Shown: one piece after another, positions 1 to 7,499 of the stretch | How the letters are laid out: the number at the start of each line of letters is the position of its first letter | Position numbering within the stretch: the first letter of the stretch is position 1 | Program-made: the position numbers and the translations under genes | The notes under the pieces: model-generated | Told to the model about the DNA's origin: nothing | The model's input: the letters and a program-made list of their open reading frames with translations, nothing else | Databases searched by the model: none | Assembly: GCA_964597945.1 (NCBI GenBank) | Contig: CAZRAD010000095.1 | Coordinates: forward strand, 1-11,265 | Source: JAPEKQ01 sp964597945 | Lineage (GTDB): Bacteria; Joyebacterota; Joyebacteria; Joyebacterales; Joyebacteraceae | Direction: 5' to 3' | Length of the DNA: 11,265 nucleotides

Positions 1-1
1 C

Positions 2-1021
2 ATCCTCCGCTTCGTCGTCGCGTTCCTCACGCACGCGGTCGAGAGCTCGGACGTTCTGATCATGGGCACACCTCTTCAGCTCCGACGTCTCGTCGAGCGG
101 CTCTCGTTCCAGCCGTTCGACCTCCCCGCGCTCGGAGAGCGTATCGCGAAGATCGTCGATGACACGACGAGACCGGCTCGCCCCGCTTTTCGCGGGAGAT
201 CGTTCTCGCTCGATCTCGCCGAGAGGGTCCACGTCATGGGCGTGGTCAATGTCACACCCGACTCGTTCTCCGACGGCGGCCTCTATCTGCAGCCGACCGA
301 GGCTCTCCGCCATGCGCTCGCCCTCATCAAGGACGGCGCGGACATCATCGACGTCGGCGGACAGTCCTCAAGACCTGGTTCGGAGCCGGTGGACGAGGAC
401 GAGGAGCTCAAGCGCGTCCTGCCGGTCGTCGAGATGCTCGCCGAGGAGTGGTCGGGACCGATATCCATCGATACCGCCTCCTCACGCGTGGCGCGCGCGA
501 CGCTCGAGGCGGGTGCCGGGATCGTCAACGACATCACGGCATTCTCGAGCGACGCCGAGCTTCCCGGCGTCACAGCCGAGTACGGCGCCGCCGCCATACT
601 CATGCACATGCGGGGAACACCCGCAACGATGCAGGAGAATCCGGTCTACGATGACGTGATGGGCGAGATCTGCGGGATTCTCGGCGAGGCGGTGGAGAAC
701 GCCAGGGCCGCCGGGCTTGGCGAGGACCAGATAGCCGTTGACCCGGGGATTGGATTCGGGAAGACTACGGAGCATAACCTGGCCATCCTCAAGCGACTGC
801 CTGAACTGGCGGTGCTCGGGAAGCCGATCGTGATCGGAACGTCGCGCAAGGGCTTCATCGGCAGCGTTCTTGATCTTCCGGTCGAGGAGCGGCTCGAGGG
901 TACCATCGCGACCGCGGCGTACGCCGTGGCACAGGGCGCCCGGATCGTGCGCGTTCACGACGTGAAGCCGGTTGTGCGGGCCGTGCGCATGGTCGAGGCC
1001 TGCATCACTCAGGGGGCATGA
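2..1021 (+). CDS. folP: Dihydropteroate synthase, 5' end cut by window edge
   Basis: The enzyme condenses p-aminobenzoate with 6-hydroxymethyl-dihydropterin pyrophosphate to dihydropteroate, in cytoplasmic folate synthesis. Numbered from the ATG at 62, the family motifs appear in order: VMGVVNVTPDSFSDGG (58-73), DVGGQSSRPG (97-106), ISIDT (134-138), a GAGIVNDITA strand (151-160), MHMRGTP (181-187), VDPGIGFGKT (226-235), SRKGF (261-265) and RVHDV (297-301). These cover the pterin and sulfonamide/pABA sites and the TIM barrel. The reading frame stays open upstream of that ATG to base 2. Those 20 residues, running into MGTPLQLRRLVERL, resemble the N-terminal extension of long DHPS proteins, so the ATG at 62 is probably internal and the true start lies outside the window. 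The Q in GGQSSRPG replaces the more usual E and does not look disabling. The stop lies 4 bases before the cdaA start, and the cdaA ribosome site is inside the folP 3' end. Confidence 0.95.
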   Translation: MLRFVVAFLTHAVESSDVLIMGTPLQLRRLVERLSFQPFDLPALGERIAKIVDDTTRPARPAFRGRSFSLDLAERVHVMGVVNVTPDSFSDGGLYLQPTEALRHALALIKDGADIIDVGGQSSRPGSEPVDEDEELKRVLPVVEMLAEEWSGPISIDTASSRVARATLEAGAGIVNDITAFSSDAELPGVTAEYGAAAILMHMRGTPATMQENPVYDDVMGEICGILGEAVENARAAGLGEDQIAVDPGIGFGKTTEHNLAILKRLPELAVLGKPIVIGTSRKGFIGSVLDLPVEERLEGTIATAAYAVAQGARIVRVHDVKPVVRAVRMVEACITQGA

Positions 1022-1025
1022 CGAG

Positions 1026-1793
1026 ATGTCCGGTTCCAGGATCTTCATCGACATCGTTGATATCGCCATCGTCGCGTTCGTCATCTATCAGCTGCTCCTG
1101 CTCCTCCGGGGCCGCCGGGCGATGCAGATGTTCGTGAGCCTGTTCGTCATCGTCGTCGTCGGATTCATCGCCCGCTGGCTTCAGTTCGACGCTCTCAACT
1201 GGCTCATGTCCGGCCTCAAAGGACTCTGGGCAATCATCTTCGTGATCCTCTTCCAGGACGAACTCCGGCGCATCCTCGCGCAGATGGGACAGAGCAGGCT
1301 GCTTCGTCCGTTCGTCCGTCTCGAGGTCCACGAATCGATCGACGCCATCGTCACGGCCGTCAAGGCGATGTCTCAGAAGCGCACGGGGGCGCTCATCGTC
1401 GTCGAGCGCCAGGCGCGACTGCTCAACTACTACCAGACCGGCGTGCTCCTCAATGCGCCGGTCGTCTCGAGTCTGATCGTATCGATCTTCACACCGCTGA
1501 CGCCGCTCCACGACGGAGCCATCATCGTCAGCGGCGACGAGGTCATCGCGGCACGCTGCACGCTGCCGCTTTCGCAGAATCCATACTACGTCCACACTCT
1601 CGGCACCCGGCACCGTGCCGCGGTCGGCCTGACCGAGGAGACCGATGCCGTCGTGGTCATCGTCTCGGAAGAGACCGGCGACATCTCCCTCGCACTCGGG
1701 GGGCAGATCTCGCGAGGGATCACCCTCAGCCAGCTCCGGGAGCGGCTCTCACAGCTTCTGAGGAACCAACCCCCGGAGGGCGCGGCATCCTGA
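1026..1793 (+). CDS. cdaA: Membrane diadenylate cyclase (c-di-AMP synthase)
   Basis: A 255-residue CdaA/TIGR00159-type enzyme that joins two ATP into cyclic di-AMP, a second messenger for potassium, osmotic and cell-wall control. Three hydrophobic helices lie at about 8-28, 34-52 and 60-77. The family linker FQDELRRILAQMG follows at 76-88, then the DAC domain with LHDGAIIVSGD (161-171, DGA motif), GTRHRAA (193-199, RHR motif) and VSEETG (213-218). Both nucleotide-binding motifs are intact, so activity is expected. Length is close to the usual ~270. The ATG at 1026 is chosen because the protein then begins just before the first helix and AGGGGG (1011-1016) lies 9 bases upstream; an in-frame ATG at 972 would overlap folP by 50 bases and add an unrelated N-terminus. 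The Firmicutes neighbours cdaR (YbbR) and glmM do not follow here. Coupling to folP is, from general knowledge, a recurrent arrangement outside Firmicutes. Confidence 0.94.
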   Translation: MSGSRIFIDIVDIAIVAFVIYQLLLLLRGRRAMQMFVSLFVIVVVGFIARWLQFDALNWLMSGLKGLWAIIFVILFQDELRRILAQMGQSRLLRPFVRLEVHESIDAIVTAVKAMSQKRTGALIVVERQARLLNYYQTGVLLNAPVVSSLIVSIFTPLTPLHDGAIIVSGDEVIAARCTLPLSQNPYYVHTLGTRHRAAVGLTEETDAVVVIVSEETGDISLALGGQISRGITLSQLRERLSQLLRNQPPEGAAS

Positions 1794-1847
1794 CGGTGTA
1801 CGAATGCGCGTGAGCCTCCGCAGCGTGTGGACGGCACAAGGAGAGTC

Positions 1848-1866
1848 CCCGGCCGCGCGGGCCGGG
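1848..1866 (+). other. GC-rich hairpin between cdaA and the DUF2723 gene
   Basis: CCCGGCC (1848-1854) pairs perfectly with GGCCGGG (1860-1866) around a 5-base loop. No T run follows, so it is not a typical intrinsic terminator. It could be a processing or attenuating structure in the 105-base spacer before the DUF2723 gene, or a chance palindrome in GC-rich DNA. Confidence 0.3.
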
Positions 1867-1898
1867 CGAGCTTGAGCATCTGAACCAGAGGAGACACG

Positions 1899-4559
1899 AT
1901 GTACCAGCACGGACGGACCAACACCATCATCGCCTGGGCGCTGGGAGCGTTCTCTTTCATCGTCTATATGATGACGACGGCGCCGGTCGTGGCCTTCTGG
2001 GACAACGGCGAGTTCATCGCCGTCGGGTACATCCTGGGCGTCGGCCACCCGCCGGGGTCTCCGGTCTACACGCTGATCAGTCGCCTCTTCGCGCTGCTCC
2101 CCTTCCCCAACGTGGCGCAGGCCGTCAACTTCACCTCCGTCGTCGCCGGCGCTGCCGCGATCTTCTTCTTCTCCCTTGCCATCTCGAAGATGGCGAAGCG
2201 CTGGGAGGGCGAGATCAGGTCTTTCAGCGACGGGCTCCCGACCTACGTCTCGGGAATCACGGCCTGTCTTTTCATCGCCTTCTCGTTCAGCTACTGGGAG
2301 AACGCGCTCGAGGCCGAGGTCTACGCCTGGAACGTTCTCGTCATGGCCGTCACGCTCTGGCTCGTGCTGAGATGGTCCGAGCTGGCCGGCCCGCCGCGAC
2401 CACGGCGGCATCTCTATCTCGTGTTCTACTTCCTTGCACTCGGGATCGGCATCCACATGGGGAGCCTCCTGTGGGCGCCCGGCTTCCTCGTCTTCATGAT
2501 CCTCTTTGAGCGCAGCTACATGGGCTCGCTGCTCCTCGCGGTCCCGTTCGCAATGGGGTTCTTCCTGATGAGCAAGGGCATGGCGTGGTGGCACGCGCCG
2601 GCGACGCTCTGGGTCATGGGGTTCGCCCAGACAGCGTTCTTCGCGCTTCCGCGGCTCTGGCCCGAACACAAGAAGGTTGGAAGACGCGTGAAGGACAGGA
2701 TACTCGGTCCCCCTGTCCCCTCCTGGGTCACCATCGGGACGGCGATCCTCAGCGTCCTCGCCGTCGCCGAAGCCGGCACGGGGCACGGTAGCGCGGGGGC
2801 CGGCTGGGCGCTCTTCGCCGTCGCGCTCTCGGCTGGCGGCCTCTGGGGATTCATCACGCTCATCCGCCGCGGGACGATCCAGGAGCCACAGACTCCGGCG
2901 CGTGCGCTTCTCGCCGCGCTGTTGCTTTCGTTCCTCGCGCTGACGGTCCACGCATATCTGTTGATCCGCGCACGACTCGAGCCGGCGATCAACCAGTCCG
3001 AACCGAAGACGGTCAAGGCGGTCCTTGAGGTCATGCGCCGCGCGCAGTACGAACCGATGCGGCTGTTCCCGAGACGCACGCCGTTCCCGAACCAGTTCCG
3101 TATCGTCGGCGGATACCACGCGCAGCAGTTCACCTCGTCGAAGAACCTCATCGCGGTCCTCGCGCCGTTCGCGCTGGCGGTCTGGGGACTCATTGCTCAC
3201 GCGAAGCGCGACCGCCGTACGTTTGCGATGATGTTCATCGGATGGCTTATGGCGTCGTTCGGGCTTCTGCTCTACCTCAACGTCTCCGATCACGAGGTTC
3301 GCAGCCGTGAGTACTTCTGGGTTCCGTCGTACGTGGGTCTCGCGATCTGGATGGGCATCGGCTCCGGAGCCATCGTCCAGTGGGCGAAGGACGTCGGCAA
3401 GGTCTGGAGAAACGTGCTCGCGGTCGCCGTCGTCATCTTCGCGCTCCTGCCGCTGGTGAGCAACTACCAGATCAGCGATCGGAGCAACAACTACATCGCG
3501 CACAACTACGGCATGAACATCCTGCAGTATCTCGACGAGGACGCGATCCTCATCACCAACGGCGACAACGACACGTTCCCGTTGTGGTATCTGCAGCAGG
3601 TGGAGGGCGTGCGGCTGGATGTCGATATCGTCAACCTGTCGCTCAGCCAGATCAACTGGCACCTCAAGCAGATCAAGCAGGAGGGCGTCCCGCTCTCGTT
3701 CACGTTCGAGCAGATCGAGCAGATGCGCCCCTACTGGACGCGCGACCCGGAGACGAACGAGCTCACGCTCGTTACGCTCAAGGACATCGCGATCCACGAT
3801 ATCATCCGGACGAACAACTTCGAGCGACCCGTCTATTTCGCTGTGACCGTGGACGACTTCATGGGGTACTACGACAACCTCATGCTCGAGGGCATGGTCT
3901 TCAGACTCACGCAGGAGACCGGACGTCACATGGTCGATGTTGAGAGGACGTACGAGAACGTCTTCGAGAACTACGACTACACGAGCATCGTGGATGTCGA
4001 GGATAACTGGCGGGTGATGCACGAGGTCTACAAGACGGGACCGACCGCACGCCTCATCACAAACTACGCCGCCGGGTTCTCCAGACTCGGATTCGTCGCG
4101 ATGCAGGACCCGGAGCAGACGGACGAGGCCATCCGTCTCTACACGATAGCGCTCAAGTTCGCGCCGAACTACGGGCCGGCCCTCAACGGTCTTGTCGCGA
4201 TCTACGCGGCGCGTCTTCTCCAGCCTCATCTCGCGCTGCCGTTCGCCGAACGATTCGTCGAGAGTCAGCCGGAACTCATCGAAGCGTGGGTGCGTTACGG
4301 CGGCGTACATCTGATGATCGCCGAGGGCCTCGCAAGGCAGAACCAGAACGAGGAGGCCAGGCCGCACTTCGAGGAGGCGGTTGAGGCGTACGAGCACGTC
4401 CTCGCTCGTGAGCCTGAACGCTACGATGTCTACGCGGCGCTCATGACCGCGTATCAGCAGCTCGGCATGGCGGACCGTGTGAACAACCTCATGGAGATGT
4501 GGCAGATGTACGGGCCGGAAGACGGCGGGCAGGCAGGCGGAGCCGCGCCTCAGCAGTAG
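1899..4559 (+). CDS. DUF2723 / GT117-type membrane O-glycosyltransferase with C-terminal TPRs
   Basis: An 886-residue multi-pass membrane protein of the DUF2723 (PF11028) family, the bacterial relatives of TMEM260, a protein O-mannosyltransferase placed in GT117. It should transfer a sugar from a lipid-linked donor to exported substrates on the outer face of the inner membrane; donor and acceptor are not visible. The N-terminal GT-C signature is present: FWDNGEFIA (33-41, acidic D35 and E38), GHPPGSPVY (49-57) and EAEVYAWN (138-145). About a dozen hydrophobic segments run to residue ~520, including SREYFWVPSYVG (469-480). A soluble region follows with GDNDTFPLWYLQQVEG (555-570), typical of long bacterial members. 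TPR-like helices occupy about 743-870 (paired runs such as EAIRLYTIALKFAPNYGPAL). AGAGGAG (1887-1893) sits 5 bases before the ATG. It follows cdaA by 105 bases on the same strand and may share its transcript. Family assignment is secure; the precise sugar activity is inferred. Confidence 0.9.
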   Translation: MYQHGRTNTIIAWALGAFSFIVYMMTTAPVVAFWDNGEFIAVGYILGVGHPPGSPVYTLISRLFALLPFPNVAQAVNFTSVVAGAAAIFFFSLAISKMAKRWEGEIRSFSDGLPTYVSGITACLFIAFSFSYWENALEAEVYAWNVLVMAVTLWLVLRWSELAGPPRPRRHLYLVFYFLALGIGIHMGSLLWAPGFLVFMILFERSYMGSLLLAVPFAMGFFLMSKGMAWWHAPATLWVMGFAQTAFFALPRLWPEHKKVGRRVKDRILGPPVPSWVTIGTAILSVLAVAEAGTGHGSAGAGWALFAVALSAGGLWGFITLIRRGTIQEPQTPARALLAALLLSFLALTVHAYLLIRARLEPAINQSEPKTVKAVLEVMRRAQYEPMRLFPRRTPFPNQFRIVGGYHAQQFTSSKNLIAVLAPFALAVWGLIAHAKRDRRTFAMMFIGWLMASFGLLLYLNVSDHEVRSREYFWVPSYVGLAIWMGIGSGAIVQWAKDVGKVWRNVLAVAVVIFALLPLVSNYQISDRSNNYIAHNYGMNILQYLDEDAILITNGDNDTFPLWYLQQVEGVRLDVDIVNLSLSQINWHLKQIKQEGVPLSFTFEQIEQMRPYWTRDPETNELTLVTLKDIAIHDIIRTNNFERPVYFAVTVDDFMGYYDNLMLEGMVFRLTQETGRHMVDVERTYENVFENYDYTSIVDVEDNWRVMHEVYKTGPTARLITNYAAGFSRLGFVAMQDPEQTDEAIRLYTIALKFAPNYGPALNGLVAIYAARLLQPHLALPFAERFVESQPELIEAWVRYGGVHLMIAEGLARQNQNEEARPHFEEAVEAYEHVLAREPERYDVYAALMTAYQQLGMADRVNNLMEMWQMYGPEDGGQAGGAAPQQ

Positions 4560-4615
4560 TCACCGACGGGCAAACGTCCCGATACGCAGCACAGGAAGAT
4601 AGGTGTTGATAGAGC

Positions 4616-4653
4616 AACAGGCCCGACCGCACCGGTCGGGCCTGTTTCGTTTC
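4616..4653 (+). terminator. Strong intrinsic terminator after the DUF2723 gene
   Basis: A perfect 14-bp stem, AACAGGCCCGACCG (4616-4629) with CGGTCGGGCCTGTT (4633-4646), has a 3-base CAC loop and is followed by a T-rich stretch TTTCGTTTC. It lies 57 bases after the stop at 4559. It sits between convergent genes and may also stop the minus-strand M16 transcript, although the minus-side tail (GTTGCTCTATC) is only weakly T-rich. Confidence 0.9.
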
Positions 4654-4669
4654 GCTCGTATGGACCGGA

Positions 4670-4695
4670 CTCGCGTGCACCGCGCTCGCGTGCAC
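4670..4695. repeat. Short direct repeat in the convergent intergenic spacer
   Basis: CTCGCGTGCAC occurs at 4670-4680 and again at 4685-4695, a 15-base period, with a more diverged copy just upstream around 4656-4669. The rest of 4560-4759 holds the terminator and no supported gene. Confidence 0.5.
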
Positions 4696-4759
4696 AGGGA
4701 TCCCTCGCCCTGACCCCACGGCACTGCCGGGTCGTCCGTCGCAGGGCATGCCGCAGCCC

Positions 4760-7495
4760 TCAGAGGCTCTTGAGCGTCACCGTGGCATAGCCCGCATCGG
4801 GATCAAGCCAGGCTCTCGTCACGCGGACGACATCGTCGTTCGTGAGCGAGCGCACGAGCGAGGGCATCTCCTCCATCCGTTCGAACCCGACGCCGAGAAG
4901 CTCGGACATCGCATAGGATGCCGCCCTCGTGGATTCCCGCTGCATCGCGATCTCCATCGTGCCGGCGGCGTGACTTCTCGCGCGCGCGAGGTCATCCGCA
5001 CCGAACCCGCCGGACCGCACGCTCCGCAGAACTGAGAGCAGTCCTTCGACGGCGGCCGCCTCATCACCCGGCCGTGCGGTCACCGACAACAGGGTGGCCC
5101 CGCCTGCGGCGAGCAGAAGCGGTGACGCGGACACGCTGTACGCATGTGGCGGGTTCTCGCGGAGCGCCACCCAGAGCGGGCCTCCCATCATGGAGAGGGC
5201 ACGGGTCACGAAGCGAAGCGTGACGGCGTCATCGGACGAAGCCGCCGGCCCGGCCAGCGCGAGCACTACCTGTGACTGTCCTGGCGTGTCGTGATGCAGC
5301 TCCACAGGTTCGCGGACCACCGGTCCGGGAACCCCAACGCGCGGCGTGCCCGTCTCACCGCTCCGGTTCGCGGAGGGCATCCGCGATGCGATCCGCAGGA
5401 CGCTCTCCCGCAGGTCGCGCACGTCGACTCTGCCGCTGGCGCAGACGACAAGCCCCGCCGTGCTCAGCCCGCTCAGATAGCGGCTCCGCACGGATGCGGC
5501 AGAGAGCCCGGCGACGCTCTCGCGCGTCCCCCTCAGTGCCCGGCCATACGGATGCTCGGGGAAGATCAGCGGCAGCATGTTGAGAACAGCGCGTCTGAAC
5601 GGATGGTCCTCGGTCTCCCCTATCTCGCTCTCGACCTCCGCTCTGGCCATCTCGAACTGCTCGGGCGCGAATGCCGGCTCGAGCGCCACCTCGCCCAGCA
5701 GCGAGATCGCCTCGTTCTGGAGCCGTGAGAGGCACGTCGAGCCGAGACCGAACCCGTCGCGATCGACGAGCGTCGCGAGCGAGGTACCCATCGACTCAAC
5801 GACGTCGGCGAGTTCGAATCCGGACCGGTGACGCGAACCGCGGATCGCGGTCCGCATCGCGAGATAGGTCGATCCGGATGATGCCTGATCCTCGTCACAG
5901 TGCCCGCCCCGGAAGCCGATCGCGATCGACGTCAGCGGCAGCGTGTCCGAGTGACTCGCGATGAGCGTCACTCCCGGCGCCGGACTTTCGCGGGTGCGCA
6001 CCGGTGTCCGCCGCTCCGCGAGGATCGTCGGTCGAGAGAACCCCGAGGATGTCCATGTGGAACGATGCTCTCGGAGCCCGACATCGCCGTCCCCCTCCGC
6101 GACACCCGGATCGCTCGCCGGCTCGCCATCGCCTGACGAACCGCCGGCACCGATCATGTCGGAGCTACGGGATCGCTTCGACGCCTCCACGCGCTCGGCC
6201 ATCAGTTCGGAGACATCACCCTCGGGCAGACCGCCCGCGGCGGGACCGTAGGCCACGATGGTCGCGTTCTCAGGCCTGAGGTAGGTTCGTGCCACACGCG
6301 AGACATCATCGGGTGTCACGACGGCAAGTCGGTCGATATACGTCTCTGCCAGACGGCAGTCTCCCAGAAGCGCGAAGTATCCGAGTCCGCTCGCGAGCAT
6401 CTCCGGGGTTTCGTGCTCAAGGAGATAGGAGGCCTCGAGCCGGCGGATGTTCTTCGCCATCTCCTCATCGCCCGGAACCCTCTCCCCGAGCCGCGCCATC
6501 TCATCCAGCACGCCGGTGACGACCGGCCCCACACCCGGCGAGGTCGCGGCCGCACGGACGATGAACAGCCCCGCAGCCCGGTACGCGGCGATCCCAGATC
6601 CGATGCTGCCGACAAGACCCTGCTCGAGAGCCAGCCTGCGCCTGAGCCGCGAGCTTCTTCCCTGTCCCATAAGGCCCGAGAGAGCGTCCAGCGCGGGGAT
6701 GTCCTCGTGAAGCGCGTCAGGGACGTGGAAGGCCATCGAGAGATACGGTTGAGCCACGGCGCCATGCACACTCAGCGCCCGCAGCGCGGTCTGGTCGGGT
6801 TCGGCGCCCCCCCAGCAGGCGGGACGTTCGCCATCCGGCACACCGCCGAAGAGCCTTCTCACCTCGGTGAAGACCTCCGCCGCTTCGACGTCGCCGACGA
6901 CGACCAGAACCACGTTTCCGCCCCGATAGTGCGCATCGTAGTGGCGGATCAGCGTCTCCGCTGTCAACGCGCCGAGCGATGACTCCGTTCCGACGACGGG
7001 TCGACGGAGTGGATGCTCGATGAACGCCGTCGCCATCAGCTTGCGCCAGACGAGTGTCTCCGGATTGGCCTCACCCGATCGCAGCTCCTCCAGGATGACC
7101 GCGCGCTCCATCTCCACCTCATCAACCGCGAACCGCGGCGAGCGGATGACGGACGCCTGCGCCTCGAGGACCTGATGCCACGTAGTGGACGGCACGACCT
7201 GGTAGTAGGTCGTATGATCGGCTCCCGTCACGGCATTGACATACCCACCCGCGCCGTAGACCTCCTGTGCCAGGTCGGTCCCCGACGCCCCGTCGGGCTT
7301 GAAGAGCATGTGCTCGATGAAGTGGGCCAGACCCTCGCCGCCGCTGGGATCATCGACGGCCCCTGTACCGACCCAGAGATTGAGCGCGACCACGGGAGCG
7401 GTGCACATCTCCCGAACGACAACACGGACACCATTGTCGAGGATCTCCGTCTGAACGTCGGCTGGACGACTTCCGGCGGGGTTGCTGTTGGTCAC
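4760..7495 (-). CDS. Single-chain two-domain M16 zinc metallopeptidase
   Basis: A 911-residue peptidase of family M16 (pitrilysin/insulinase/processing peptidase). The N-terminal half carries the inverted zinc motif HFIEH (H58, E61, H62) and the distal zinc ligand in VILEEL (likely E137), so it should be catalytic. A G/S/D-rich linker of about 440-505 leads to a second M16 half. There the HxxEH site is absent (SGSTYLAMRTAIRGS at 540-554 instead), but an R/Y substrate-clamp pair is retained (R779 and Y786 in LRENPPHAYSV). Two short M16B subunits thus appear fused into one clamshell that degrades peptides in its chamber. No signal peptide is seen, so it is probably cytoplasmic. The start is GTG at 7495, giving an N-terminus just ahead of the LDNGVRVVV strand; AAGAGGA within the end of the upstream DUF885 gene serves as ribosome site. 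The two genes are 4 bases apart, hence cotranscribed and probably translationally coupled. Confidence 0.93.
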   Translation of the reverse strand: MTNSNPAGSRPADVQTEILDNGVRVVVREMCTAPVVALNLWVGTGAVDDPSGGEGLAHFIEHMLFKPDGASGTDLAQEVYGAGGYVNAVTGADHTTYYQVVPSTTWHQVLEAQASVIRSPRFAVDEVEMERAVILEELRSGEANPETLVWRKLMATAFIEHPLRRPVVGTESSLGALTAETLIRHYDAHYRGGNVVLVVVGDVEAAEVFTEVRRLFGGVPDGERPACWGGAEPDQTALRALSVHGAVAQPYLSMAFHVPDALHEDIPALDALSGLMGQGRSSRLRRRLALEQGLVGSIGSGIAAYRAAGLFIVRAAATSPGVGPVVTGVLDEMARLGERVPGDEEMAKNIRRLEASYLLEHETPEMLASGLGYFALLGDCRLAETYIDRLAVVTPDDVSRVARTYLRPENATIVAYGPAAGGLPEGDVSELMAERVEASKRSRSSDMIGAGGSSGDGEPASDPGVAEGDGDVGLREHRSTWTSSGFSRPTILAERRTPVRTRESPAPGVTLIASHSDTLPLTSIAIGFRGGHCDEDQASSGSTYLAMRTAIRGSRHRSGFELADVVESMGTSLATLVDRDGFGLGSTCLSRLQNEAISLLGEVALEPAFAPEQFEMARAEVESEIGETEDHPFRRAVLNMLPLIFPEHPYGRALRGTRESVAGLSAASVRSRYLSGLSTAGLVVCASGRVDVRDLRESVLRIASRMPSANRSGETGTPRVGVPGPVVREPVELHHDTPGQSQVVLALAGPAASSDDAVTLRFVTRALSMMGGPLWVALRENPPHAYSVSASPLLLAAGGATLLSVTARPGDEAAAVEGLLSVLRSVRSGGFGADDLARARSHAAGTMEIAMQRESTRAASYAMSELLGVGFERMEEMPSLVRSLTNDDVVRVTRAWLDPDAGYATVTLKSL

Positions 7496-7499
7496 GGGG

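Noticed and set aside
972..1025. Earlier in-frame ATG for cdaA
   Set aside because: It would overlap folP by 50 bases and add residues unlike any CdaA N-terminus, while the ATG at 1026 has a well-placed ribosome site.
1804..1875. A 23-codon plus-strand ORF in the cdaA-DUF2723 spacer
   Set aside because: No ribosome site ahead of its ATG, and it spans the GC hairpin; nothing suggests it is translated.
1749..4397. An 882-residue minus-strand open frame opposite the DUF2723 gene
   Set aside because: It is the antisense shadow of a GC-rich gene whose codon third positions avoid stops on the other strand. Its composition is almost all charged residues (R, D, E, H) with no domain, and the plus-strand gene is clearly real.
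4711..4759. A GGGC/GCCC pairing just after the M16 stop as a minus-strand terminator
   Set aside because: The stem is only about 5 bp with an 8-base loop and no T run; the nearby 14-bp hairpin at 4616-4646 is a better candidate for both strands.
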